57,342 bases of DNA, taken from NCBI GenBank assembly GCA_016195085.1, contig JACQAG010000030.1:1-57342 (forward strand). The letters run 5' to 3'. The translations under genes and the position numbers were made by a program. This document shows, piece after piece, positions 24,185-33,944 of the stretch; within the stretch, counting starts at the first letter, position 1; every line of letters begins with the position of its first letter. Origin of the DNA: Pseudomonadota bacterium. GTDB lineage: Bacteria > Pseudomonadota > Alphaproteobacteria > SHVZ01. Under the pieces are notes generated by a model. It was given only the letters and a program-made list of their open reading frames with translations. It did no database searches and was not told the DNA's origin.

Positions 24185-24879
24185 TGCTGAGCGTCGAGAA
24201 CATCGATCTCTTCTACGGCGCCTCCCATACCTTGAAGAAGGTCACGGTCGAGGCGCTGCCCGGGCGTGTCACCTGCATCCTCGGCCGCAACGGCGTCGGC
24301 AAGACCTCGCTGCTGCGCGCGATCTTCGGGCTGCAGCCGATCCGCGCCGGGCGCATCTCTTGGCAGGGGAAGGATCTGGGTGCCGCCCCGCCCCATGCCC
24401 GCGCCAAGCTCGGCTTTGCCCTTGTCCCGCAGGGCCGCGAGATCTTTCCCCGGCTGTCGGTGCTGGAGAACCTGCAGACGGGCTTTGCGCCTCTGCCACG
24501 GCCTCTCCGTCATATTCCCGATCATATCTTTCAGCTGTTCCCGGTTCTTCGCGACATGCTGGGCCGGCGCGGCGGCGATCTCTCGGGTGGTCAGCAGCAG
24601 CAATTGGCGATCGCTCGGGCCTTAGTAATGCGCCCTAAGCTTCTAGTGTTGGATGAGCCGACCGAGGGGATCCAGCCCTCGATCATCAAGGACATCGAAC
24701 GGGTGATCCGCACGCTTGCCGCGGGCGGCGACATGGCGATCTTGCTGGTGGAGCAATATCTCGATTTTGCCCGCGAGCTCGCCGACGAGATCGTGGTGAT
24801 GCAGCGCGGTGAAGTGGTTATGGCGGGCGAAAAGGCGGACTTGGTGGAAGCCGATGTTCGCCGCTACCTTACCGTCTGA
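24184..24879 (+). CDS. urtE: urea ABC transporter ATP-binding protein UrtE
   Basis: A 231-residue ATPase of the LivF type. Walker A is GRNGVGKTS, the signature LSGGQQQQLAIARAL and Walker B LLVLDEPTEGIQPS, the last being a usual UrtE form. The start ATG overlaps the urtD stop (TGATG); a GTG one codon earlier is possible. The 3' end overlaps the ureD start by 26 bp, which joins transport to urease synthesis in one transcript. Confidence 0.95.
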   Translation: MLSVENIDLFYGASHTLKKVTVEALPGRVTCILGRNGVGKTSLLRAIFGLQPIRAGRISWQGKDLGAAPPHARAKLGFALVPQGREIFPRLSVLENLQTGFAPLPRPLRHIPDHIFQLFPVLRDMLGRRGGDLSGGQQQQLAIARALVMRPKLLVLDEPTEGIQPSIIKDIERVIRTLAAGGDMAILLVEQYLDFARELADEIVVMQRGEVVMAGEKADLVEADVRRYLTV

Positions 24880-25732
24880 GGTGCCCGAAGATGCTCCCCG
24901 CATACGGCCGGCAGCGCCATTGCAGCGTGGCGATGGGGCCGCCCATATCCGTGTCCGCCGCCGCGGACGCCAAACGGTCTTGGCCGAGCTTTACCAACGC
25001 TCGCCCGCCCGCGTGCTCTTTCCCAATCGGGCGGCAGACGAGCCGCTCGAGGCGGTGCTGGTGACGACTTCGGGCGGGCTTGCCGGCGGCGATCGCTTGC
25101 AGCTCCGCTTCGCCGCCGCCGAGGGTGCCAAGGCGATCGTGACCACGCAGGCGGCGGAGAAGATCTATCGCTCGCTGGGGGACGATTGCCGAATCTCGGT
25201 CAACCTCGAGGTCGCGGCAGGAGCCGAGCTCGAGTGGCTGCCACAAGAGACCATTCTTTTCGATGGAGCGCGCCTCGACCGCCGGAACGAAGCTGAGATT
25301 GCCCCGGAGGGCCGGTTTTTCGCGGCCGAGATGGTCGTATTCGGCCGCTTGGCTCGTGGGGAGAGCTTCTCGCGCGGATTTTGGCATGAGCGATGGCGGT
25401 TGTGGCGCGGCGGGAGGCTGGTCTGGGCCGATGCGCTCAGCCTCGAGGACGACATCGCCGAGACCATCGGGGCACCCAGCGGCTTTGCCGGCGCCGAAGC
25501 CTCCGCGACCGCTTTCTATCTCGGGGCGGGTGCCGAGCGGTTGCTTTCCGCGGCGCGCGCGATCGTGGAACGGGCGGAATGCCGCGCCGGCGTCACCCGG
25601 CTCGGCGACCTTCTGGTCGCTCGCTGGCTGGGCTCTGCAGGCCGCGTGCGCGACGATCTGCAAACGTTTCTCGTGCAATTTCGAACGGCGGCTTGCCTTC
25701 CAGGCCGGTTGCCGCGGGTCTGGTACAGTTGA
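24854..25732 (+). CDS. ureD: urease accessory protein UreD
   Basis: A 292-residue metallochaperone scaffold that binds apo-urease and helps deliver nickel with UreF and UreG. The family segments LVTTSGGLAGGDRLQL, VTTQAAEKIYRS and LEWLPQETILFDGARL are clear. The chosen ATG follows GGTGGAAG and lies inside urtE. GTG 24881, two bases after the urtE stop, is an alternative that would give 283 residues. ureA follows after 29 nt with its own strong ribosome site. Confidence 0.93.
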   Translation: MFAATLPSEVPEDAPRIRPAAPLQRGDGAAHIRVRRRGRQTVLAELYQRSPARVLFPNRAADEPLEAVLVTTSGGLAGGDRLQLRFAAAEGAKAIVTTQAAEKIYRSLGDDCRISVNLEVAAGAELEWLPQETILFDGARLDRRNEAEIAPEGRFFAAEMVVFGRLARGESFSRGFWHERWRLWRGGRLVWADALSLEDDIAETIGAPSGFAGAEASATAFYLGAGAERLLSAARAIVERAECRAGVTRLGDLLVARWLGSAGRVRDDLQTFLVQFRTAACLPGRLPRVWYS

Positions 25733-25761
25733 GGAAATGAATTCGAGGAGGAGACGTCTCC

Positions 25762-26064
25762 GTGCATCTAACCCCACGGGAAAAGGATAAGCTGCTCATC
25801 GCCATGGCGGCGATCGTGGCGCGCCGGCGGCTCGAGCGCGGCGTCGTTCTAAACCATCCGGAGGCCGTGGCTCTCATCAGCGATTTCGTGGTGGAGGGGG
25901 CGCGCGACGGTCGCAGCGTGGCGGAGCTGATGCGCGACGGCGCCTCGGTGCTCAAGCGCGAGCAGGTGATGGAAGGGGTGGCCGAGATGATCCGGGAGAT
26001 CCAGGTCGAGGCGACCTTCCCCGACGGCACGAAGCTGGTCACCGTCCACCAGCCCATTCGTTGA
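25762..26064 (+). CDS. ureA: urease gamma subunit
   Basis: A 100-residue structural subunit of normal length, beginning with the standard [16 protein letters not shown] and ending in [11 protein letters not shown]. It contributes to the trimer of the (alpha-beta-gamma) urease, which splits urea to ammonia and carbamate in the cytosol. The start is GTG, supported by GAGGAGGAG about 9 nt upstream; a shorter alternative would cut the conserved first helix. Confidence 0.97.
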   Translation: MHLTPREKDKLLIAMAAIVARRRLERGVVLNHPEAVALISDFVVEGARDGRSVAELMRDGASVLKREQVMEGVAEMIREIQVEATFPDGTKLVTVHQPIR

Positions 26065-26074
26065 GGACAAGAGC

Positions 26075-26380
26075 ATGATTCCTGGCGAAGTGATTGCGCG
26101 CGACGGCGAGATCGAGATCAATGCTGGGCGTTCGGCGATCGAGATCGAGGTGGCGAACACCGGGGACCGGCCGATCCAGGTCGGCAGCCATTATCACTTT
26201 TTCGAGACCAACAGCGCCCTACGCTTCGATCGGGACCGCGCCCGCGGCTTTCGTCTCGATATCCCCGCGGGAACAGCGGTGCGCTTCGAGCCGGGACAGA
26301 CCCGGCGAGTCAAGCTCGTCGCTTATGCGGGGGCGCGGATGGTCTACGGCTTCAACGGTAAGGTGATGGGGCGCCTATGA
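26075..26380 (+). CDS. ureB: urease beta subunit
   Basis: A 101-residue structural subunit. The family sequence starts [16 protein letters not shown] and includes [17 protein letters not shown] and GKVMGRL at the end. It is separate from ureA, as in most proteobacteria. Its stop overlaps the start of a LysE-type gene (ATGA), which splits the usual ureB-ureC junction. Confidence 0.97.
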   Translation: MIPGEVIARDGEIEINAGRSAIEIEVANTGDRPIQVGSHYHFFETNSALRFDRDRARGFRLDIPAGTAVRFEPGQTRRVKLVAYAGARMVYGFNGKVMGRL

Positions 26381-27024
26381 GCATCGCAGGGATGGATCCG
26401 ACCTCGCTCGCCGCGTTCGCGACGACTAGTTTCCTGCTGAATATCACGCCTGGTCCCGCCGTCATGCAGGTGGTCGGCCATTCGATGGTCAATGGCTGGC
26501 GGCCGGCACAGGCCAGCGTGCTTGGCATCCTCGCCGCCAACGGCATGTATTGCATGTTGGCAGCCTTGGGGTTGGGTGCTCTGGTGCTGGCGGTCCCCCA
26601 GCTTTTTGAGGCGGTGAAATGGGTGGGCATGGCCTATCTCGCCTGGCTCGGCATCCGCGCCCTCAGGAGCGCGTGCAGCGCCGATAGGGCCGGCGTGACC
26701 CGGGGCCCGGCCGCCAGGCCGTCGCAGCTGTTTCGCCAAAGCTTCCTGCTGCAGGGCGCCAACCCGAAATCCGTGCTGACCTTCTGCGCCTTGCTGCCGG
26801 CCTTCGTCGGCAGCGCCGATGGCGCCTCGGCGCGAATCGTCGTCCTTGGCTTCCTCGCCATCGCCTGGGAATACCCCGTGCTGCTGGCCTACTCGGCGAT
26901 GGCCTCGAAGGCGCGCGCGCTCGCCTTCAGCGGCCGCGGTCGCCGCATCCTCGATGCCTTGAGCGGCTGTGCCCTGCTCGGTGCCGCCGGCTCGGTCGCG
27001 GCCACGAGCCTGCAGCGGCGCTAG
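26377..27024 (+). CDS. LysE/RhtB-family exporter inserted between ureB and ureC
   Basis: A 215-residue membrane protein with about six hydrophobic segments. It has the family marks [18 protein letters not shown] near the N-terminus and AKAxLAWLGI-like sequence ([11 protein letters not shown]). It also has [23 protein letters not shown], where the NPK motif is typical of LysE/RhtB amino-acid and small-metabolite exporters. It overlaps ureB by 4 bp and ends 9 nt before ureC, so it is made as part of the urease operon. A role in moving ammonium, a nitrogenous product or nickel-linked metabolite is possible but cannot be inferred from sequence. Confidence 0.88.
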   Translation: MSIAGMDPTSLAAFATTSFLLNITPGPAVMQVVGHSMVNGWRPAQASVLGILAANGMYCMLAALGLGALVLAVPQLFEAVKWVGMAYLAWLGIRALRSACSADRAGVTRGPAARPSQLFRQSFLLQGANPKSVLTFCALLPAFVGSADGASARIVVLGFLAIAWEYPVLLAYSAMASKARALAFSGRGRRILDALSGCALLGAAGSVAATSLQRR

Positions 27025-27033
27025 GAGCCAACC

Positions 27034-28746
<1,713 letters not shown>

Positions 28747-28754
28747 GGCGAGGC

Positions 28755-29267
28755 ATGCGTCGAGCGACCCAGGTCATGGCGGCCGGCACCTGGCCCTCCG
28801 CCGAGCAGATCGACAGCATCACGCTCGATTATGATGAACGGCATCGTCGCCGGCGGCGCTATGCTTGCGACGGGGGATTGGAGTTCCTCTTGGACCTGCC
28901 CGAGGCAACGGTGCTTCGTCAGGGAGATGGGCTCAAGCTCCAGGGTGGCGGATACGTCGCGGTCGGCTCCGCCGCGGAGGCTTTGGTCGAGATCACCGCT
29001 TCATCATCGGCCGCGCTGGCGCGCCTGGCCTGGCATCTCGGCAATCGCCATCTGCCGGCGGATATCGCCGAAGGCCGCATCCTCATCCGCGACGATCACG
29101 TGATCGTGGACATGCTGCGCCGTCTTGGCGCCGAGGTGCGGCCGATCCAGGCGCCCTTCAATCCGGAAGGCGGCGCCTACGGCCAGCACAACCACGATCA
29201 TCGCCATCCGCACCGCCATGAGCACGGCGATGGGTCCGATCACCACCATCACCACCATGGCGAGTGA
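28755..29267 (+). CDS. ureE: urease nickel chaperone UreE with His-rich tail
   Basis: A 170-residue UreE. The N-terminal part (LEFLLDLPEATVLRQGDGL) and the metal-binding C-terminal domain (WHLGNRHLPADI) are clear. A UreE-type IRDDHVIVDMLRRLGAEV segment follows. The last 28 or so residues hold about 15 histidines, ending in DHHHHHHGE. This type of tail stores extra nickel. The ureF start codon lies within the histidine-coding stretch, giving an 11-bp overlap. Confidence 0.95.
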   Translation: MRRATQVMAAGTWPSAEQIDSITLDYDERHRRRRRYACDGGLEFLLDLPEATVLRQGDGLKLQGGGYVAVGSAAEALVEITASSSAALARLAWHLGNRHLPADIAEGRILIRDDHVIVDMLRRLGAEVRPIQAPFNPEGGAYGQHNHDHRHPHRHEHGDGSDHHHHHHGE

Positions 29268-29937
29268 AGCGGCACTCTATCGGCTGCTGGCTTGGCTGTC
29301 CCCGGCCTATCCGACGGGCGCCTACAGCTACAGCCACGGAATCGAAGCGGCAGTGGATGCCGGCCTGGTGACCGGTCGATCCGACCTCGTTGCCTGGGTG
29401 GGCGGGATCCTCAGTCGAGGCGGAGGCCGGGTCGATGGTGCGATGTTCGTAGCGGCGTGGCGCGCCGTGGCAGCCGGCGATCTCAGCGCGCTCGACACGG
29501 TGGTGGAGTTCGCCGCCGCGTGGCGGGGCACCGCCGAGCTCGCGCTCGAGAGCAGGGCGCAGGGTTCCGCCTTCCTGACGATCACCGGGACGGCGTGGCC
29601 GGTGCCCAAGCTTGAAACGCTCGTGCGGCGCTATGAAACGATCACGCTTCCGGTCGCAGTCGCTCTCGCGGCCGCCTGCCACGGGTTGCCGCTGCAACCG
29701 GCACTGACCGCTTATTTGGCGGCGTTTGCTGCCAATCTGGTCTCCGCCGGCGTTCGCCTGATTCCGCTGGGACAATCGGACGGACAGGCGGCCATTGCCG
29801 TCCTGGAGGCGGATGTGGCGGCGGCGGTGAATGCCGCGCTCGGTAGCGATCTCGGTCAAATCGGCACCGCGGCGCCGATGGTCGACTGGTGCTCGATGCG
29901 CCACGAAGTGCAATATTCGAGGCTCTTCCGATCATGA
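29257..29937 (+). CDS. ureF: urease accessory protein UreF
   Basis: A 226-residue all-helical protein that bridges UreD and the UreG GTPase. Family segments are [21 protein letters not shown] near the N-terminus and, near the C-terminus, [13 protein letters not shown]. It starts at ATG 29257, inside the end of ureE; the longer open frame upstream is only the ureE His region read in another frame. It overlaps ureG by 4 bp (ATGA). Confidence 0.95.
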   Translation: MASEAALYRLLAWLSPAYPTGAYSYSHGIEAAVDAGLVTGRSDLVAWVGGILSRGGGRVDGAMFVAAWRAVAAGDLSALDTVVEFAAAWRGTAELALESRAQGSAFLTITGTAWPVPKLETLVRRYETITLPVAVALAAACHGLPLQPALTAYLAAFAANLVSAGVRLIPLGQSDGQAAIAVLEADVAAAVNAALGSDLGQIGTAAPMVDWCSMRHEVQYSRLFRS

Positions 29938-30560
29938 ACCCATCACCTCGTGGACCATTGCGCGTGGGCGTCGGCGGCCCGGTCGGCTCCGGCAAGACGG
30001 CGCTCGTCGACCGACTATGCAAGCATTTGCGCGATCGCTACGAGATCGCCGTGGTGACCAACGACATCTACACCAAGGAGGACGCCGAGTTCCTGGTCCG
30101 CTCGGGCGCGCTGCCAGCCGAGCGGATCGTCGGCGTCGAGACCGGCGGCTGCCCCCATACCGCGATCCGCGAGGACGCCTCGATCAATCTGGCGGCGGTC
30201 ACGGACATGTCGCGGCAGTTTCCCAAGCTTGATATCGTCTTCATCGAATCCGGCGGCGACAATCTGGCAGCGACCTTCTCGCCGGAGCTCGCGGATCTGA
30301 CGATCTACGTGATCGACGTGTCGGCGGGCGACAAGATCCCGCGAAAGGGCGGGCCCGGCATTACCCGCTCCGACCTCTTGGTGATCAACAAGATCGATCT
30401 GGCACCGATCGTCGGAGCCAGCCTGGAGGTGATGGACCGGGATGCCCGTAAGATGCGCGGCAGCCGTCCGTTCCTGTTCACGAACCTCAAGGAGAACCGC
30501 GGCGTGACGGAAATCGCCCATTTCATCCGCGACATTGGCGGCTTGCGGGCCGTCGCCTAG
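29934..30560 (+). CDS. ureG: urease accessory GTPase UreG
   Basis: A 208-residue SIMIBI-class GTPase that drives nickel insertion. The P-loop is [13 protein letters not shown] (residues about 14-26). The CPH-like metal motif is [14 protein letters not shown], and the guanine-specificity motif is VINKIDLAP. Length and motifs are standard. It is the last gene of the urea operon. The next gene converges on it with 12 nt between stops, and no clear terminator is visible there. Confidence 0.97.
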   Translation: MNPSPRGPLRVGVGGPVGSGKTALVDRLCKHLRDRYEIAVVTNDIYTKEDAEFLVRSGALPAERIVGVETGGCPHTAIREDASINLAAVTDMSRQFPKLDIVFIESGGDNLAATFSPELADLTIYVIDVSAGDKIPRKGGPGITRSDLLVINKIDLAPIVGASLEVMDRDARKMRGSRPFLFTNLKENRGVTEIAHFIRDIGGLRAVA

Positions 30561-30572
30561 ATCTTCCAGGCC

Positions 30573-31322
30573 CTACGCCGATCTGTGCAATCGCCGGTCG
30601 ATCGCCAGCAGCAAGCTGCTCACGCTGGCCGCGCCCAGAACCAAGAGGAATGTCACCGACATGATCACGTCGACATTGTGCAGCCCGATGGCGGTCATCA
30701 GGAGATAGCCAAGCCCGCGCTGCGCGGCAAACATCTCGCCCAGCAGTGTTCCGATCAGCGTTAGCGAGAACCCGACCCGAAATCCGGTGAAGATCTCGGG
30801 AGCGGCGGCCGGAAAGAGCACCGAGGCGACCATTTCAGAGCGGCTCAAGGCAAAGACGCGGCCGGTCTTGATCAGGATCGGCTTGACGTTGCGGACGGCG
30901 TTTATGGTGAAGAGCGCGATCGGGATGATGCCGTGAATCGCGCCGAAGGCGATCTTCGCCGGCATGCCCAGGCCGAACGCCAGCAGCACGATCGGGTAGA
31001 GGGTTATCTTGGGAATCGAATAGAGGGCGACCAGCATCGGCTCGAGCACGTCGCCGGCGAGGCGAGAGAAGCCAAGCCAGAACCCAATGGCCAAGCCCAG
31101 GCCGACGGCAATTGCGAGCGCCGCAGAGAAGGCGCGGAGGGACTCGGACAGGTGCGGCCAGAATGAATCCGTCGACACCAGGCGCTGGGTGAAGCGAATC
31201 GTTTCCAGAGGCGAGCGCATGGCGATATCGCCGACGAACCAATAGAGCAGCTGCCAAGCAAGGACGAGGCTGACGAGAAGGAACAGGATATTGTGGAGCG
31301 ACCTCCAGCGCTCGTCGATCAC
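30573..31322 (-). CDS. ABC transporter permease, NitT/TauT type (distal)
   Basis: A 249-residue inner-membrane permease of the SsuC/TauC-like family with five to six hydrophobic spans. The ATPase-contact EAA-type loop is seen around MVASVLFPAAAPEIFTGFRVG. It is the last gene of a five-gene operon and overlaps the other permease by 4 bp (ATGA). Together they should form the membrane pore of one importer. Confidence 0.88.
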   Translation of the reverse strand: MIDERWRSLHNILFLLVSLVLAWQLLYWFVGDIAMRSPLETIRFTQRLVSTDSFWPHLSESLRAFSAALAIAVGLGLAIGFWLGFSRLAGDVLEPMLVALYSIPKITLYPIVLLAFGLGMPAKIAFGAIHGIIPIALFTINAVRNVKPILIKTGRVFALSRSEMVASVLFPAAAPEIFTGFRVGFSLTLIGTLLGEMFAAQRGLGYLLMTAIGLHNVDVIMSVTFLLVLGAASVSSLLLAIDRRLHRSA

Positions 31323-32071
31323 CTGAGCCCCCTGCGGGCCAACAGCACCGACTCCACCCGCGACAGCGCGCCATTGACGGCCATTGAGACCAGCAAGATC
31401 AGCAGAATCAGCGGATACATGGTGCGATTGTCGAAGTTGGTGAAGGCAAAGCTGATCTCGTAACCGATGCCCCCGCGGGACATGATGAATTCCGCTCCGA
31501 TGATGCCGATGAGAGAGTAGGCGACCGCGAACTTGGCGCCGGTCAAGAGATAGGGTGCCGCATAGGGAAGGGTGATCTTGAACGCTGTCTCCATCGCACC
31601 CAGACGGTGAACGGCGGCGGTCTTCTTGAGCACGCGAGGCACGCGGTCGAGCCCGTTGAGGGTATTCACGATCACGGCGACAATGCCCAGCATGAACCCG
31701 ATCATGATCTGCGGGGCGTCGCCGAGGCCCATCAGAATGATGAGCAGCGGGTAGAACGCGAAGACCGGGATGGCGTAGTAGGTCGCAAACAGCGGGTCGA
31801 GCATGTCCCTGACGGGCTTGTAGCCGTGCAGGACAACCCCTGTCGCGATACCGACCGCCAAAGCAAGGCCGAGGGCGATTGCCGCATTGGTGAGCGTCTT
31901 GGCGATCGCGGCGTTCAATTTACCCGACGCCAGGATCCGACCGAAATCGAACACGATCTCGTGCGGCGGCTGCATGGTTATGCGGTCAATAACGCCGGCG
32001 ACGCAGAGTCCTTCCAGCAGGAGTATCGCTCCGACAATCGTCAGCAGGCGCAAGAAGCCGACCTTGGTCAC
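31319..32071 (-). CDS. ABC transporter permease, NitT/TauT type (proximal)
   Basis: A 250-residue permease, homologous in type to its neighbour. The coupling loop is around METAFKITLPYAAPYLLTGAKFA. I start at GTG 32071 because this GTG overlaps the ATPase stop in the pattern GTGA and gives a length equal to the partner. A GTG at 32128 within the ATPase gene would add 19 residues. Two different permease genes imply a heterodimeric pore. Confidence 0.85.
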   Translation of the reverse strand: MTKVGFLRLLTIVGAILLLEGLCVAGVIDRITMQPPHEIVFDFGRILASGKLNAAIAKTLTNAAIALGLALAVGIATGVVLHGYKPVRDMLDPLFATYYAIPVFAFYPLLIILMGLGDAPQIMIGFMLGIVAVIVNTLNGLDRVPRVLKKTAAVHRLGAMETAFKITLPYAAPYLLTGAKFAVAYSLIGIIGAEFIMSRGGIGYEISFAFTNFDNRTMYPLILLILLVSMAVNGALSRVESVLLARRGLR

Positions 32072-32874
32072 GGATCGCCCGGAGAGCGACCGATCGTCTT
32101 CAGGGATTCTTGCCGCAAGTTCTTCCACAGCCGGCTGGTGATGGTGCTGAACGCTTCTTGCTCGATGAGGCGGCTATCGCGCTCACGCGGCCATCCGGTC
32201 TCGACGACATCGATGAGACGGCCGGGCCGGGCGGACATGACGGCGATCCGGTCGGCGAGCATCGCCGCCTCGTCGAGCGCATGGGTGATGAGCAGTACGG
32301 TGGCTCCCGTCTGGCGCCAGAGCCGCAGCACCTCCTCGCCCATCAACAGCCTTGTCTGCTGATCAAGCGCGCCGAAGGGCTCGTCGAGAAGAATAAGCCG
32401 CGGTTCCATCACCAATGTGCGGGCGATGCAAACGCGCTGTCGCATGCCTCCCGACAATTGCGCGGGATAGCTGCGGGCGAAATCGGAAAGGCCCATCATG
32501 TCGAGGACCTCCGATACGTGCCGATCTCGCTCCGCCGACGGGAGGTCCCTCTTGCGGAGCCCGAAGGCGACGTTTTGGGCAACGGAAAGCCAGGGAAAGC
32601 AGGCGTCCTCCTGGAACACCACGCCGACCCCATCGGCGATCTGTCCTTGGATCGAATGCCCTTCGAACTCGATTGCGCCCTGGGTCGCTTGAGCCAGGCC
32701 GGCGACGAGCTCGAGCAGGGTCGACTTGCCGCAACCCGATGGGCCGACGAGAGCGAAGAATTCGCCTTGGTAGAGGTCGAGATCGATTGGGCCCAAGGCG
32801 TGCACCTGCCGGCCGCCGCCGGGGCTGGCAAAGACCTTGGTGACCGCCCGCAGCGATACGTGAACCTTCGCCAC
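32068..32874 (-). CDS. ABC transporter ATP-binding protein, NitT/TauT type
   Basis: A 268-residue ATPase. Walker A is GPSGCGKST, the signature LSGGMRQRVCIARTL and Walker B LILLDEPFGALD, as in SsuB/TauB. The start is taken as GTG 32874, 20 nt after the binding-protein gene stop, because the longer open frame runs back through that gene. The family serves sulfonates, nitrate, pyrimidine precursors and aromatic acids, so the ligand stays open. Confidence 0.9.
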   Translation of the reverse strand: MAKVHVSLRAVTKVFASPGGGRQVHALGPIDLDLYQGEFFALVGPSGCGKSTLLELVAGLAQATQGAIEFEGHSIQGQIADGVGVVFQEDACFPWLSVAQNVAFGLRKRDLPSAERDRHVSEVLDMMGLSDFARSYPAQLSGGMRQRVCIARTLVMEPRLILLDEPFGALDQQTRLLMGEEVLRLWRQTGATVLLITHALDEAAMLADRIAVMSARPGRLIDVVETGWPRERDSRLIEQEAFSTITSRLWKNLRQESLKTIGRSPGDP

Positions 32875-32894
32875 GCGCGGACCCCGGCTGTGCC

Positions 32895-33890
32895 TTACTT
32901 CACGGCCTTCAAGTCGTCCGGCAGGAACTGCGTGTCGATCATCTTCATGAGGTCGATCTCGCCTTCGATGGCGCCCACCATCTTCTGCACGTCGACCATC
33001 CGCTTCATCCCCTCGAGGTTGATTTGGCCCTCGCCCCAATAGGGCACGCCTTGCGTCTTGGCGGATACGAGATTCCTGATCGCGCTGCGTGCGACGCTGG
33101 GCTCGAGATCATAGGCCTTGGCGACGATGTCGCCGGCCTCGTCGGGATTGGCGTACATGAACTGGACGGCCCGCCGGCGCGCCCGGATCACGGCGCGAAT
33201 GAAGTCGCCCCTAGTCGCGGCCGCGGCCGACGTCGTCACGCCGACGACATTGTCGAGGGGTGGCAGGACCTCGGTCGCCGTCACCACGGCACGATATTTC
33301 GACTTGAACTTCGACCACACCGGTTCGGCCATCGGCGCCACGTCGATGAGGCCGGCGTCCAGCGCCGCCACGCCTTCGCCGAAGCCGCCGGTCTTCACCA
33401 GCTCCGCCTCGTCGGGTTTGTAGCCGGCGGATTGCAGAAGGAGGATGGCAAGCGCCTGGCTGGTCGAGCGGGGATTGGTGTAGCCGATCTTCTTGCCCTT
33501 GAAGTCTTTGGCCGACTTGATGGGAGAGTCCGGCTTCACCGCCCACACGAACTCGGCGACAGTCAGCACGTTGTCGCTGATGATCTTGATATCGGCACCT
33601 TCGCGAATGGCGACGGTAACGACACCGGGATTGACCTCGCCATAGGCGACGCCGCCCGCCAGCATGTTGCGCAATGATGTGCCGCCGCCCTGCGAGGAGA
33701 TGATGCCGGTGACGTTGGCGCCCTCTTCCTTGAAGTAGCCCTTTGCCATTGCGACGGCGAAGGGCATGCCGTTCGCGGCGATGCCGTAGTTGCCGACGGC
33801 GATTTCATCGGCCTTGAGCTCCGTGAACGGAGCGGCGCTGAACAAAAGCCCGGCGACGAGGCCGACAAAGCCAAATCGGTGCGACTGCAT
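32895..33890 (-). CDS. ABC transporter substrate-binding protein (NMT1/SsuA-like)
   Basis: A 331-residue periplasmic protein. It has a signal peptide (RFGFVGLVAGLLFSAAP) and the family opening AVGNYGIAANGMPFAVAMAKGYFKEEGANV. The segment SAKDFKGKKIGYTNPRSTSQA is the typical hinge-side motif of NMT1/TauA-like proteins. It sits between the thiamine-diphosphate enzyme (54 nt upstream) and the ATPase, so its ligand is likely the enzyme's substrate or a precursor (inference). Confidence 0.87.
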   Translation of the reverse strand: MQSHRFGFVGLVAGLLFSAAPFTELKADEIAVGNYGIAANGMPFAVAMAKGYFKEEGANVTGIISSQGGGTSLRNMLAGGVAYGEVNPGVVTVAIREGADIKIISDNVLTVAEFVWAVKPDSPIKSAKDFKGKKIGYTNPRSTSQALAILLLQSAGYKPDEAELVKTGGFGEGVAALDAGLIDVAPMAEPVWSKFKSKYRAVVTATEVLPPLDNVVGVTTSAAAATRGDFIRAVIRARRRAVQFMYANPDEAGDIVAKAYDLEPSVARSAIRNLVSAKTQGVPYWGEGQINLEGMKRMVDVQKMVGAIEGEIDLMKMIDTQFLPDDLKAVK

Positions 33891-33944
33891 CCTTACCTCC
33901 CATCCGGCAAAATCTGGCTCCGTGGCGGCCCGCTGCGGTCAGTC

